Source: Locusta migratoria
Lineage: Eukaryota > Arthropoda > Insecta > Orthoptera > Acrididae
DNA: 64,000 nucleotides
Direction: 5' to 3'
NCBI GenBank assembly: GCA_026315105.1
Contig: CM048744.1
Coordinates: 26,267,759-26,331,758 of the forward strand
In this document: one piece after another, positions 22,553 through 32,962 of the stretch
Layout of the letters: every line of letters begins with the position of its first letter
Numbering within the stretch: the first letter of the stretch is position 1
Translations under genes and position numbers: made by a program
The notes under the pieces: model-generated
Database searches by the model: none
What the model saw: the letters and a program-made list of their open reading frames with translations, nothing else
What the model was told of the DNA's origin: nothing

Positions 22553-23205
22553 GGGTGATCAAAAAGTCAGTATAAATTTGGTAACTTAATAAATCTTGGA
22601 ATTATGTAGATAGAGACGAAAAAATTGACACACTTCTTGGTATGACATGGGCATTTAGTAGAACAAAAAAAAGTATTGCTAGACGCATGAAAGATCTCTT
22701 CTGCGCGTCGTTTAGTGATGATCGTGTGCTCAGCTGCCACTTTCGTCATGCTTGGCCTCCCAGGTCCCCAGACCTCAGTCCGTGCGGTTATTGGCTTTGA
22801 GATTACCTGAAGTCGCAAGTGTATCGTGATCGACCGACATCTCTAGGGATGCTGAAAGACAACATCCGACGTCAATGCCTCCCCATAACTCCGGACGTGC
22901 TTTACAGTGTTGTTCACAACATTATTCCTCGACTACAGTTATTGTTGAGGAATGATGGTGAACATATTGAGCATTTCCTGTAAAGAGCATCATCTTTGCT
23001 TTGTCTTACATTGTTATGCTAATTATTGCTTTTCAGATCAGATGAAGCGCCAGCTGTCGGAAATTTTTAAACTGTTTTATTTTTTATTTTTTATTTTTTT
23101 ATTTTTTTTCTGATAAAACCCCATGTCATTCCTAGCATGTGTTTCACTTTTTACCGTGATTTATTAAGTTTTCAAATTTATACTGACTTTTTTATCACCC
23201 GGTAG
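22553..23205 (+). mobile_element. Internally deleted mariner-like element with both termini
   Basis: Inverted termini match over about 45 bp: 'ccgggtgatcaaaaagtcag' on the left, its near reverse complement at the right end ('ctgacttttttatcacccgg'), with TA on both sides. Inside, the plus strand encodes only the C-terminal part of a transposase: WPPRSPDLSPCGYWL, YLKSQVYRDRPTSLGMLKDN, LLLRNDGEHIEHFL. The last catalytic Asp (usual P-C-D-F/Y) is Gly. It is non-autonomous but may be mobilisable in trans if a relative survives. Confidence 0.8.
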
Positions 23206-23660
23206 TTGCCAAGTTTGTTCGAACACTTATCATGCCCCTCAACCAGTTTTGAAATACTCTCGTCATACAATCTTGCCGCCTGTGCATTTAACCAATACTT
23301 CACTGCCGTTTCGTAAAGCACTGATCTCGACACGTCAGGAAATTCGTTTTGACACACCTGTTATTGTGAAGCTCCTGATCTAGCGAACCCTCGCTTCTGC
23401 TGAAACCTGCAAATCGTTTTTAATCGAAGATAGGCGACCGGAGCGGTCCTCATCATGGACGTTGTCACAGTCATCTTTGAATTCTCGTACCCACTTTACC
23501 TATACTCCTAACAGTATCATCGTACACTTCGCAAATCTGTCGATGAATTTCTGCAGCAGACAGTTTCCTTGGTGACAAAAACCATATTACTGAGCGAACC
23601 TCACGCTCGGTGGGCGAGTTGATAGTCTTAAACATTTTGAAAGCACAGAACAGAACCGCA
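23206..23660 (-). pseudogene. Second mariner remnant, N- and C-terminal pieces fused
   Basis: The reverse strand begins MFKTINSPTEREVRSVIWFL and KLSAAEIHRQICEVYDDTV, a mariner helix-turn-helix region. After a large internal deletion it ends with WLNAQAARLYDES and HDKC, a mariner C-terminus. The catalytic core is missing and frames are broken. The element at 22553-23205 abuts its 3' side. Confidence 0.6.
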
Positions 23661-23999
23661 CAGGTCAGCTACAGAGCTGAAATTGAGCGCAGTTGTACCC
23701 GAGGCATGCCGGTACACGTCGCACGCGCTCGTTGCAGTATGTGCGCGAACTACTAGCGTCTACAACAAAACAGAACTTACTTAAAAACCGCGCCTCTTAC
23801 ATAACACAACAGTGCGTTTGTGCCCGGGATCACAAACTCGTCCACTTGCTGGACCTGTCAGAAATCAAATGTAAACCAAGTAAAAACATAACACAAAATT
23901 GACCCTCCTGTAACATTGCCCAGGAGTAGAACATTCAAAGGTGCTCAAAGTGTTGACCGTGGACACCTATACACTGTACTCTGAAAGAATTATTCAGTA

Positions 24000-24960
24000 C
24001 TTACAGTGTTGCCTGCCGAAGAGAATTACGAGCAAGCACAACACGTTCCTACATGTCCTTTGAAGTACTTAGAATATCGCCAGAGACAACGTCTTTAATG
24101 CATCCCCAAAGAAAAAGTGTCCTGAGGATTTAAACCAGGAGACCTAGTAGGCCAAGTAACGGTTCCTCCTCGACCAACCCCGCTGGCAGGATACTTTCGT
24201 TCAGAACAGGGCGTGCACGAGAGGCATTAGGCGCTGGGCATCCATCGTGTTTATACCACACAAGCATTGTGGGTCCTCACGGCACTTCATCAAGAGGAGG
24301 AAGAATTCGTCTGAGGAAGATGGCATGCCCTGTGCTGTTTAGATTACCATTGATGAAATAACGGCAAAGAATTGTAGCGCCAAGCATCCCACACCAGACG
24401 ATAACAACTCTCCATGGACGCTGATGTTCCTCCCTTCTAAGTCATCGTATGTTGTAGCTGGACCAATAATGCAAGTTCCTTATATTTACCCGTCCTTTGT
24501 TTGAGAAGGGACATTGATCGGTAAATAGCACAAGTTCGGGTTGGCGAGGTCTCGCTGCTATGCCCATAGACGGAACTGCACACGATTCCAACACAATTCT
24601 TGATGTAGGTGTACATGGTAAGGATGGATCCGGTGACGTGTAATGATAAGATGTACACTGGTTTCAGGAATGCCACTGTTCGTGTTCAAGCTGTCGTGTG
24701 CTCACATGTGAATTTATAGCAACGCAAGCGAGAACAGTAACTTCGGCAGCAACCTCTGTGCGAGTGCTACGACAGCCTTGTCGGGGTTGAAACTTCCCGT
24801 TTCGTGAAGCGTCGCAGCAACGCGAGGAAACATCCGCCGGGAAGGTCGACTCTTGTCAGGATACCGCTCTCTGTACACTGCCTCTGCCTTCGTTTATTTC
24901 GTCTATCATGAGCAACAACGAAAGACACTTTATGTCGATGCCGTTTCTAGGAATGACAGT
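24000..24960 (-). pseudogene. Mariner-superfamily transposase, near full length but broken
   Basis: The reverse strand reads, in order: an HTH-side segment (AEAVYRERYPDKSRPSRRMF, RVAATLHETGSFN), a middle part resembling WAGI-DYLIGP, and a WPPRSPDLTP-like end near 24150. It has many stops and frameshifts. The frame at 24437-24676 is a small surviving piece. It belongs to the large insect group with V-RVP-RP-TG-Y N-termini. Confidence 0.5.
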
Positions 24961-25209
24961 CTTTGCTGTATGTCCACTTATATTAGATAATATTAGATTA
25001 ATACTTGTTCTATAAATCATATATATGACATTCCGTAACGATGTGGAACGTGTCAGTTTAGTAAATGGTGTGTATGCATGACAATATTTAAAGATTTTTA
25101 ATTTTATTTTTTATTGTTTAATTTTTAGTTTTATCTAAAAATTCGTGTAAAGTGTAGAAGGAGTTGCCATTCAGAAATTCCTCTAATTTCTTTTTAAATA
25201 CCTGTTGAC

Positions 25210-26000
25210 AATCTGAGATTTTTGATGCTACTTGGTAAGTGACCGTAGACTTTTGTGGCAGCAAAATTCACCCCTTTTGTGCCAAAGTTAGATTTAACCT
25301 TAAATAGTGAATATCTCCTTTCTCCTAGTGTTGTAGTTATTCACACTGCTATTACTTAGTGCGGCAGAGTGGCCAAGGGCATAGATACGCTCTGCTCCGA
25401 TGCGCAAGGCCGTTCCCCGTCGGGAGTTCGATTCCTCCTTCGGGCATGGATGTCTGTGTCGTCTTTGGTATAAAGTAGTCCATAAGTAGTTTGTAAGTTT
25501 AGGGACTGATGACCCCGCTGTTAAGTCCCTTAAGCTTCACAAACATTTTTTTCTATTACTTTTGAAGTGGGTCGGATTATCAATAACAAATTTCACGAGT
25601 GAAGCTACAGTGAAGACCCCTAGATCCTTAAATAAATGTCTGCAGGATGATCTTGGGTGGGCTTCAGCAATTATTCTGATTACTTACTATTGTGCAATAA
25701 ATAACTTTCTGCTCAATGTTGAATCGCCCCAGTATGTGACCCCACAAGAAAGCAGTGAATTAAAAGAGGTATAGTAAGCTAATTTACTGAGATGTATATC
25801 ACCAAATTTTGCAATGATCCTGATAGCATAACTAGCTGAACTCAGAACGTTTCAGCAGATCATCAATGTGTTCCTTCCAATTCAATCCCTCGTCAAAACA
25901 AGCACTTAAAAATTTTGAATAATCTACCTTAGCTCCTGATTTATGTTTCAAGTCTGAATTTATTAATATTGGCATGCCATTTACTCCACACAACAGTGTT
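25210..26000 (-). mobile_element. Old LINE, RT C-terminal region, split by a SINE
   Basis: The reverse strand reads LNWKEHIDDLLKRSE, then LAYYTSFNSLLSCGVTYWGD, then IAEAHPRSSCRHLFKDLG. This is the typical thumb/tail of CR1/jockey-type polymerases. It aligns with 7015-8087. A SINE (25358-25552) interrupts it. Confidence 0.6.
25358..25552 (+). mobile_element. tRNA-derived SINE
   Basis: The head 'gcggcagagtggccaagg' is followed by the common body and tail. The 9-bp direct repeat ctattactt flanks it (25349-25357 and 25553-25561). Confidence 0.85.
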
Positions 26001-26498
26001 TAGAAGGACTAAACTACTGTACTAAATGTACATCCCCCATAGATGACTAGCAATTGTACCTTCTCTTCGTTGGTGTTCACTGTACTTACATAACTCTTCA
26101 ACTGACGATGGTTGACGGAATTAAGGGTGTGCAGTCTACTAATGTTTACATTTGTCCTCTGTTAACGTCAACACGTAGATTTGTTGCATTATCCCTAGTA
26201 ACTGCACCAATGTAAGTGCTGGAGACTCAATGTCATTGTTGTGTTATTTATTTAATAATGTTGTGTTTCCGTGAATGGTAAACTGTGATACATTTTTGAA
26301 TAGGTATTTAGGAGATATAATAAATTATCGAATAAAAAATAAGGCGTGCCATTTTTAAAAAAGTCATACCGCTGTTCACATCTTTGTAAAAAGACAAAGA
26401 ATGTCACCCTGACGGTTAAAAAACATTTGCTTGAAACAGTTTGTAATTTGCATCTGGACAAAGAGTTACTTAGTTAAGATAAATGGGACAACCAATAC
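26001..26498. other. Unassigned AT-rich spacer
   Basis: No repeat or gene is recognised here. Confidence 0.3.
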
Positions 26499-26509
26499 AT
26501 ATCACAAGA

Positions 26510-26707
26510 CGCGGATTAGCCGCGCGTACTGGAGCGCCGTGTTGCGGTGCACGTGGCCGTCCGCCGTCGGGGGTTCAAATCCCTCCTCGGGCATGGATGT
26601 TTGTGTCGGCTTTAGTGTAAGGTAGTTCACAAGTATTTTGTAAGTTTACGGACTGATGACCCCACAGTCAAATCCCTTAAGCTTAACAAACTTTTGAACT
26701 TTTGAAT
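26510..26707 (+). mobile_element. tRNA-derived SINE, head type C
   Basis: The head 'gcggattagccgcgcgtac' is followed by the common tail. The 11-bp perfect direct repeat atatcacaaga flanks it (26499-26509 and 26708-26718). Confidence 0.88.
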
Positions 26708-26750
26708 ATATCACAAGAAATATAAGTGTGCAGTGTGAACAGGGATTCTC

Positions 26751-27290
26751 ATCTACATCTACATCTACACCCGACGGTGTGTGGCGGAGGTACCTTGAAT
26801 ACCACTGTCGGTTCTCCCTGCCGTTTCAGTCTCGTATTGTTCGCGGAAAGAAAAATTGTCGGCATGCCTCTATGCGGGCTCTAATCTCTGTTTTTATTCT
26901 GATGATTACTTTGCGAGATATAAGTAGGAGGGAACAATATACTGCTAGTCTCCTCGGTACAGCTATGTTCTCGAAACCTCGACAAAAGCCCGTTTCGAGC
27001 TACAGAGCGTCTTCCACTGGAGTTTGTCGATCATCTCCGTAATGATCCGGTAACGAAGCGCGCTGCTCTCCGTGGGATCTTCTTAACTTCCTGTATTAAC
27101 CCCACCTGGTACGGATCCTACAAAGGTGAGCAGTGGGCGAACGTGTACTGTAATGTATTGCCTTTGTTTTCGAACTGCATTTCCTTAGGATTCTTCCAAT
27201 GAATGTAAGTCTGGCATCTGATTTACCAACGATTGATTTTGTATGGTCGTTCCATTTTAAATCACTCCTACTGCCTACTCCCAGATCAGC
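26751..27290 (-). mobile_element. CR1/jockey-like LINE 3' end with simple-repeat tail
   Basis: The left end is a short run of 'atctac' units (26751-26770), the complement of the (gtagat)n tail seen at 38870-38892. The reverse strand then reads, from the 5' side, SDLKWNDHTKSIVGKSDARL and TFIGRILRKCSSKTK. Frames are broken near 27100. This is the same family as 20181-21030. Confidence 0.65.
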
Positions 27291-27349
27291 TGCTTCCAGT
27301 TGCTGACCTGCTGTAGTGTAGCTGAATGACAAAGGACATGTCTTTCTCT

Positions 27350-27960
27350 GTATTCCAGTCACGGTGAGCAGCTGTTCGCGCCCGCCTGCCGCATCGACCC
27401 CGCCACTGTGGCCTACCCCACGTGACGTCAGCAGACCGCTGTCCCGCGCGCGGCCGTGAATAAGCCACGAGCTTATCCCCGAGGCTCGCCGGCTGGAGGT
27501 TGGCCAGATTCGCAGCACTTTATCCGCCCCTAATACAATGAGCTCTTAAATTGCCGCCGCCAGTATTAATGGAGTCCGGCGCACAGTGGCTCTATATTAA
27601 TGGCACGGCGCGCTCCTCCGCCGATGGTATTTCTTCCTCCTCCGAGGGAGGCGGCTCGCTCGTTGGCCGGACGAGGACGGCGCTTCGGCGCTTGGGCCGC
27701 CATCTCGTATTCATTCATTAACTGTCCGCGCGCTTGTTCCGAGACGAGCGCAGTTCCGCGCGAGTCTCTTAATTACTTTATGCTTCTCGTTCCGCACCAG
27801 CTATGCAACGGTCCTTTTGCGCAATCCAACTTTACATTATTAAGTACGGTACAGAGGGCCGTTTGCTTGAACTGCACGGTAATTCGGATCGTATCTGGCT
27901 GTTTTACAACCCCGGAAAGCTAGCGGGGTGTGCAGTTTCATCAGACTGCGAATAGCTGCT
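27350..27960. promoter_or_regulatory. GC-rich, repeat-free island, candidate enhancer
   Basis: This block lacks transposon homology and combines high CpG with conserved-looking AT motifs: 'ttaattacttta' near 27770, 'attaatgg' twice (27566-27605), 'ttcattaactg' near 27712, and 'gccgccatct' (27699-27708, YY1/Pho-like). The frames at 27286-27468 and 27600-27923 are by-products of low stop density. Dense homeodomain-type motifs suggest a developmental enhancer, but this is inference. Confidence 0.35.
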
Positions 27961-28329
27961 CTGCGACGGCTGTTTTATACGCGCCACGCCTACAACTTTT
28001 CCAAGTAGCTTTTATATTTCTGTAGTTTGTATCTGATGGCGTGCCTCGCGGATTAATTCTCTTCCCGCTACGACCTCTTCTTTTTATGATAATATACTGA
28101 CAAGAGTAGTTATCTCAGGCCAGAATGCACGAATTACAAAGGCACTCGTTAAAACGTAACACTATTCATAACTATGCGACAAACTCATCTATTAGCTATC
28201 CAACATAAGACCCACAGTGGACTAAAACTACCAAATTATTAACTAGCAGAACATGTGGCCCACAGTGGAATAGAAATACAAAATCATTATCTAGCAGAAC
28301 ATGTGGCTCAGACCCCTCCACTATCCTTA
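27961..28329. other. Unassigned, with a short internal repeat
   Basis: Two similar 60-bp blocks contain 'agcagaacatgtggc' and 'cacagtgga' (near 28210-28315). Nothing else is recognised. Confidence 0.35.
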
Positions 28330-28700
28330 ACAGCTACTCAACTCTGAGCCGACCCATCTCGCATGAATATCCGTCCCACCAAAGATCTTCAGGTACCTCC
28401 AAATTCTTGAAAGCCATGCGCTGAGCCTCGAATTTCGCATCCGCTTACCTTCTTACCCTTCCCCACATGGACACCTTACCATATCATCAAATTACCTCCC
28501 ACCCCTCCGCATCGCCACTACTGCACGCAAACTTGAATCCAATAATGCTGTTGTTTCTTCTCTCATAACCAACCCTGGTACTTTGCCGCGCCTTGGCACC
28601 CCCCCCCCCCCCCCCCCAACGTCCCTCCACCTAAACACACTTCACGCCCTGTTGCAACACAACTTCAACCGACTTACAGTCCTAGTCAATGACCCTATCA
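28330..28700 (+). mobile_element. Pyrimidine-rich LINE C-terminal/3' fragment
   Basis: The plus strand reads a segment resembling the VLE-HA-RLA-RIRLPS region seen near 4250, then a C-rich 3' UTR with a 19-base C run at 28599-28617. It resembles the LINE at 3930-5290. Confidence 0.45.
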
Positions 28701-29283
28701 ACTGTGTAGGTGTGATCAGGTACGATGATATTTTTGAAAATTCGAGTACGTGCAAAATACATGGAACAGATGATGAAATGGAGGAGTAGTACTAAAACGA
28801 TAAGGAACAAGGGAGGATTGAGGTAGGAAGATGATTCAAGTTGTATGAGAGTTATAATCAGAGACAAGGGGTCTCTTTGGAAGCTGCACGAAATTGATAC
28901 AGAATTTGGGAGAATAATGGAAAGAGAAAGCAGAAGGAGTGAGCAAAACGTCGAAAAGAGCGGCCAGTAGAGTGTGAGAAGAACTATTAAAGATACTGAG
29001 GCTGGTGAAGATAGTTATATCGCAGACTGACCCTCCCACTGGTAGAAAACTAAACAACAAGGCGTCGATTTTGTTTAAAGTATCGCGAAACTACCTAAAT
29101 TTCAAACAAGAGCTACTTCTCAACAATATTTCTGTAAGGGAATCCCCTCTTTATAGAAACAGCAATTTTTTTATCAATTTTATTTTTGTTGTTTTCTAAT
29201 ACGACCTACATTTTTAGTAGTCTATAGTTTATCATCATAGGGTCGATCGAAAGGTGTATCTTGGCCTGGTGGCTTAAAATATA
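28701..29283. other. Unassigned stretch
   Basis: Purine-rich 28750-28990. No gene or known repeat is recognised. Confidence 0.3.
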
Positions 29284-29359
29284 ACCTCTGACAATAAAAT
29301 TAGGTGAACAGTTCTCTAATGTCAACAAAGATGAAATATGAACAACACTTACCTTAATG

Positions 29360-29590
29360 AGCTTGGAAACAATCACCTCCCATAACTATGCACTGCTGAG
29401 CTCTGCGATACACGTCTTGGTAACTTTTCACGAAATATTCCTTTGAGATGGTGTTCAAAAGCCTCGCAGATGTCAGGAATATCCCAAGATTTCTTTCCTT
29501 GAGTCGAGGCATAAGACGAAGTCTGGAAGATTGAGATATGGCGAATGGGGTGCATGTTCAAGTTGCACAACAACGCTCGATCACACTCGG
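29360..29590 (-). pseudogene. Mariner C-terminus, left half of an inverted pair
   Basis: The reverse strand reads VVVQLEHAPHSPYLNLPDFV, then a decayed tail with ISKEYFVKSYQDVY-like spacing and IV-GGD. This is the last-Asp region and C-terminus of a mariner transposase. It lies head-to-head with a related fragment at 29610-29845. The frame at 29373-29732 overlaps it in another register. Confidence 0.5.
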
Positions 29591-29609
29591 CCAATAGCGT
29601 GAAACAATA

Positions 29610-29845
29610 CCTGGCAAAAAAGGCTATGATGTGACTTGAACATCCACTGCACTCTCCAACTCTCAATCCTCCAGAGTTCTTCCTATTCCCTCGAGTCAAA
29701 CTCGTTTTGAAAGGAAAGAGACTTGACGACATTAATTACAACCAACGAAACGTGACGAGGCTTTTGAATACCATTCCAAAGGAAGACTTGTGCAAATTTT
29801 CCTGGACATGTATTCAGCGGTACATAATTACAGGAGGTAACTACT
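29610..29845 (+). pseudogene. Mariner C-terminus, right half of an inverted pair
   Basis: The plus strand reads LEHPLHSPTLNPPEFFLFP, then VKLVLKGKRLDDINYNQRN and TRLLNTIPKEDL. The last catalytic Asp of the usual PPDF motif is Glu here. A near-identical start recurs at 35745-35935. Confidence 0.6.
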
Positions 29846-30029
29846 AGAGTTAGAACTTAAATAGTGGCAATACTGCTGTGGAGAGACTGTGCAACGGTAT
29901 TTGCTATTGTCGCTGATAGCACACGTCGTTGACACGCCTACATTACCTGCAAGCAAATGGACTGTCCCCTCCCACGTCACCGGCGTGCGCACAATCGAGG
30001 GAAACACAGTCGCTTGTGAGCGAGTGGTC

Positions 30030-30525
30030 TAACGTAACGGTGTCACTATGTTTTCGAAACAGGAACAACGGAGACCTTCAGTGCACAGCATTACCGTTCA
30101 TTTTTGGAGCATCACCTGCGACCACATTTGTGAATGCAGTGACAACACTTCCTGCGCAACCCACCCATCATTCTGCACGACCACGCGCGGGAGCATACGG
30201 CGCGAGCTGTGGCTGCTCTGTTCGGTCGATGGGACTGGGAAGTACTGTACCATCCACCATACTCCCCTGACTCAAGACTTTCTAACTTTGATTTAATTCC
30301 GAAGATGAAGGAACCACTTCGTGGCATTCGCTTCAGAACTGTTCCAGAGATAGGCAGTAGACCGCTCCATTTGCACCATCGACAGAACAGGCTCTGCTAA
30401 CGGTATACTTTGCTTTCCACATCGCTGGCAATGGTTTATACACAACGCTGGTGACTACTTTGAAGGGCAGTAACAGGTGAAAAGATGACACGCTTTCGTG
30501 TCGGATGTGAATAAATAATTGCCAC
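30030..30525 (+). pseudogene. Mariner transposase, second half
   Basis: The plus strand reads HDHARAHTARAVAALFGRWD, then EVLYHPPYSPD, then FDLIPKMKEPLRGIRF and, after frame breaks, WQWFIHNAGDYFEG. The second catalytic Asp is kept (H-D-x-A-R-A-H) but the last is Asn (usual C-D-F-D-L reads S-N-F-D-L). The N-terminal half is absent. Frames at 29929-30270 and 30048-30296 cover it in wrong registers. Confidence 0.65.
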
Positions 30526-30640
30526 AATTAAGTTACAACCCTCGTATTTTGAAGGACAGTAAGGCAACAGTAGTTCATAGTTCATCTACAATAATGTTAC
30601 AGGAATATTCACTGAAATTTATTGTCAGAGGATGTATAAT

Positions 30641-31550
30641 TGATGTATGATAGAGACAGGTCTATGAGTGATGTCCTCGTTCAATACCAGTTGTAGTTCC
30701 TAATTACAATTTAAAGGAAGAAGTAAAATGTCTTTATGGACAACGTATTGTTCCATAAAACAGAGTATGCAATGGAGCTAACACCAATATGAATATTTAC
30801 CATCCATGCACTACTTCATTCTCATTAGGACAAAGTAATTACACCAAAATATACTATACTCACCTTGCACTGTTACTACACATTGCTTAATTTTGTGCTT
30901 GATTACGTGACAATTTAAGCGCAATTCTTCCCCCTTTCTATCTTTGATCAGCACCATAGCAGCCGTTGACGAGAGGACTTCTTAAGAGAAGAGAGAGACG
31001 ACAAACGTCTTCACTCTGGTGGCATTCTATCTTTTATGCATTAAGTAAGTAAGTTAATCACACACTCACAGACACAGTGTTTCCGTAAGTTGAAAGCTAC
31101 ACACAGACTCCGATAACTGGTGTGCAACACTCACGGAGAGCATGGCCTCGGAAATTTTTAAGCTCTTGTCAATATCGATTGACTTCATGGCCGCCAAATT
31201 TGAGTAAAGGCTCTGGATCCGGCATCAGAGATGGGCCCCCAACCCCATTTTATAGCTGCGTGTTTCATTACAATTTCATGGTTATCTCTTACCCGTATGT
31301 GTTTGGAACGTAATTCTACCAGATAATTCTGGGCAGGCCTATAGTTACAATAACAGTTTTATTTGTCCATACTACAGTTCATTTATAAAATTATTTCATT
31401 AGAATGATCACATCATGTATGCTTATTTATCACACAATGATTAAAACAAAAATATTTATAAAATCCTAAAATTATGATCATTGCTAATCAGAGACACCGG
31501 CTACAAAGCTAGTCTACTTAATAAGTCTTCTGCGCTTTCTTCTGACTGAT
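30641..31550. other. Unassigned stretch
   Basis: No repeat or gene is recognised. Frame 31122-31313 has no known homologue. Confidence 0.3.
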
Positions 31551-31553
31551 AAA

Positions 31554-32098
31554 CAAAAATTTTAACAAAAAAAGACTTAAAAATTCCAAATAATATTAAT
31601 ATGCACTAAAAAGTGAAAAAAAGTACCAGGCACTTAAATGTGATTTACAGAGTATCCCATGTAGATGTAAATAATTGCGTATTCTCCAACAACTTAATAA
31701 TCAGCTTACGTTTTATAGTCATCAATATCTAGGTTCGATGTGTTTACCACGCAAGAAGATAGATAGGTACCGACCCACTTTAATTCTAACTCAACACATA
31801 CCTTTGAATAACAAACAATGATGAAAATTGTTTTTCATTTCATTTTACTTAGGAGAACTCTAAAAACATTTTGATCATGGTTTGTCATTCATAGGTGTGT
31901 GTTGAGTTAGATTACAGTGGGTAGGTACTTATCTACCTTGTTGCGTTGTAATCTCATCGTACCTTCATATTGTAAGTAGAAAAAGTAGGTTGATTATTAA
32001 GTTGTAGAAGAATACGCAATTTTCACTTTTTAGTGCATGTTAATTTGTTTTGGATTTAGTTTTTTTAAGTCGGTCTTTTGTTGTTGTTAAAATTTTTG
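31554..32098. repeat. Foldback repeat with ~230-275-bp arms
   Basis: The left arm (31554-31830) and right arm (31867-32098) are imperfect reverse complements. Paired blocks include 'caaaaattttaac', 'atgcactaaaaagtgaaaa', 'gcgtattct', 'caacttaataatca' and 'ctaactcaacaca'. The loop is only about 36 bp. The left arm carries an extra insertion of about 55 bp (31618-31672), absent from the right. No frame is present. It could be a MITE or foldback transposon. Confidence 0.8.
31618..31672 (+). mobile_element. Tiny LINE 3'-end insertion inside the foldback arm
   Basis: The text 'ccaggcacttaaatg' followed by 'agagtatcccatgtagatgt' matches the 3' end of the LINE at 38840-38885. The opposite arm keeps the uninterrupted site ('agtgaaaattgcg'), so this is a severely 5'-truncated insertion. 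Confidence 0.7.
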
Positions 32099-32169
32099 CC
32101 TATATTTTTTATTTTTAGTGAATCCGAAGTACACTACCCTGCTAAACGTGTTAGTCATATGTGACAGTG

Positions 32170-32785
32170 CCATTTAAATGAAACAAACGAAGGTAGGGAG
32201 AAACACCTATTTCAACAGAGGAAATCTATCTCGAAGACAGTTTCAAAAGAGACGTGCGAAGAGCGGAAAAAATACTTTCAAAATGCGGTTTTAGCCGAAA
32301 AAAGTTTTGGACAGGGGATTACTTTACCATAACGACGTTACGGTAGGTGACTAAAATATCCGGATAGCCTATAAAAGATTCGGCAGAGTATCGTTAATTT
32401 GCTCCTAAGAATTGAAGAGATCCGTTACTTTGTCATGGATCCCATAATCAGAACCAAACAAAACTCCCATCAAACTACCCTTGAACTACATCCTTTCCAA
32501 TAAAAAAAGAGTCATCGAAATCGGTTGGCATGATATTGATTTATTCTTCCATTTGTCGCGCACATACTTAATGGAAATTTAAGACTTGTATGGTTTTGAT
32601 ATGGTTGCGTTTATCAGAACTGGACCAAACTGAAATGGGACCACACGGGAAACACCAGCTTCCAAATAAAAAACCATCATCAAAATCCGTTCGCACACTC
32701 GAAGGTTCTGAGGGAACCAACATCAAATAAATAAATACGGTTGAATTGAGAACCTCCTCTTTTTTTTTAAATCGGTTAAAAATTA
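32170..32785 (+). mobile_element. LINE 3' UTR (CR1-like type)
   Basis: It ends with 'ttgagaacctcctctttttt' then 'aaatcggttaaaaat', an end I associate with arthropod CR1-group LINEs. Repeated phrases 'atcatcaaaatccgtt' and 'gagtcatcgaaatcggttgg' occur upstream. No coding part is present. Confidence 0.4.
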
Positions 32786-32789
32786 TCAA

Positions 32790-32962
32790 AAGTTAGTAAT
32801 GCCAAGGACCAAACTGCTGTCATCGGTCCCTAAACTTGGAAAACTACTTAAACTAATTTATGTCAAGGACAATAGACACACCCACACCCGAGAGAGGACT
32901 CGAACCTCCAGCGGGAGTGGTCGTGCAATACGTCGTGTGTCGCCGGAGACTGCACGGCACCA
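32790..32962 (-). mobile_element. tRNA-derived SINE, diverged
   Basis: A reverse copy with 'tgtcatcggtccctaaactt' in the tail and 'gaggactcgaacctcc' in the B-box region. Confidence 0.7.
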
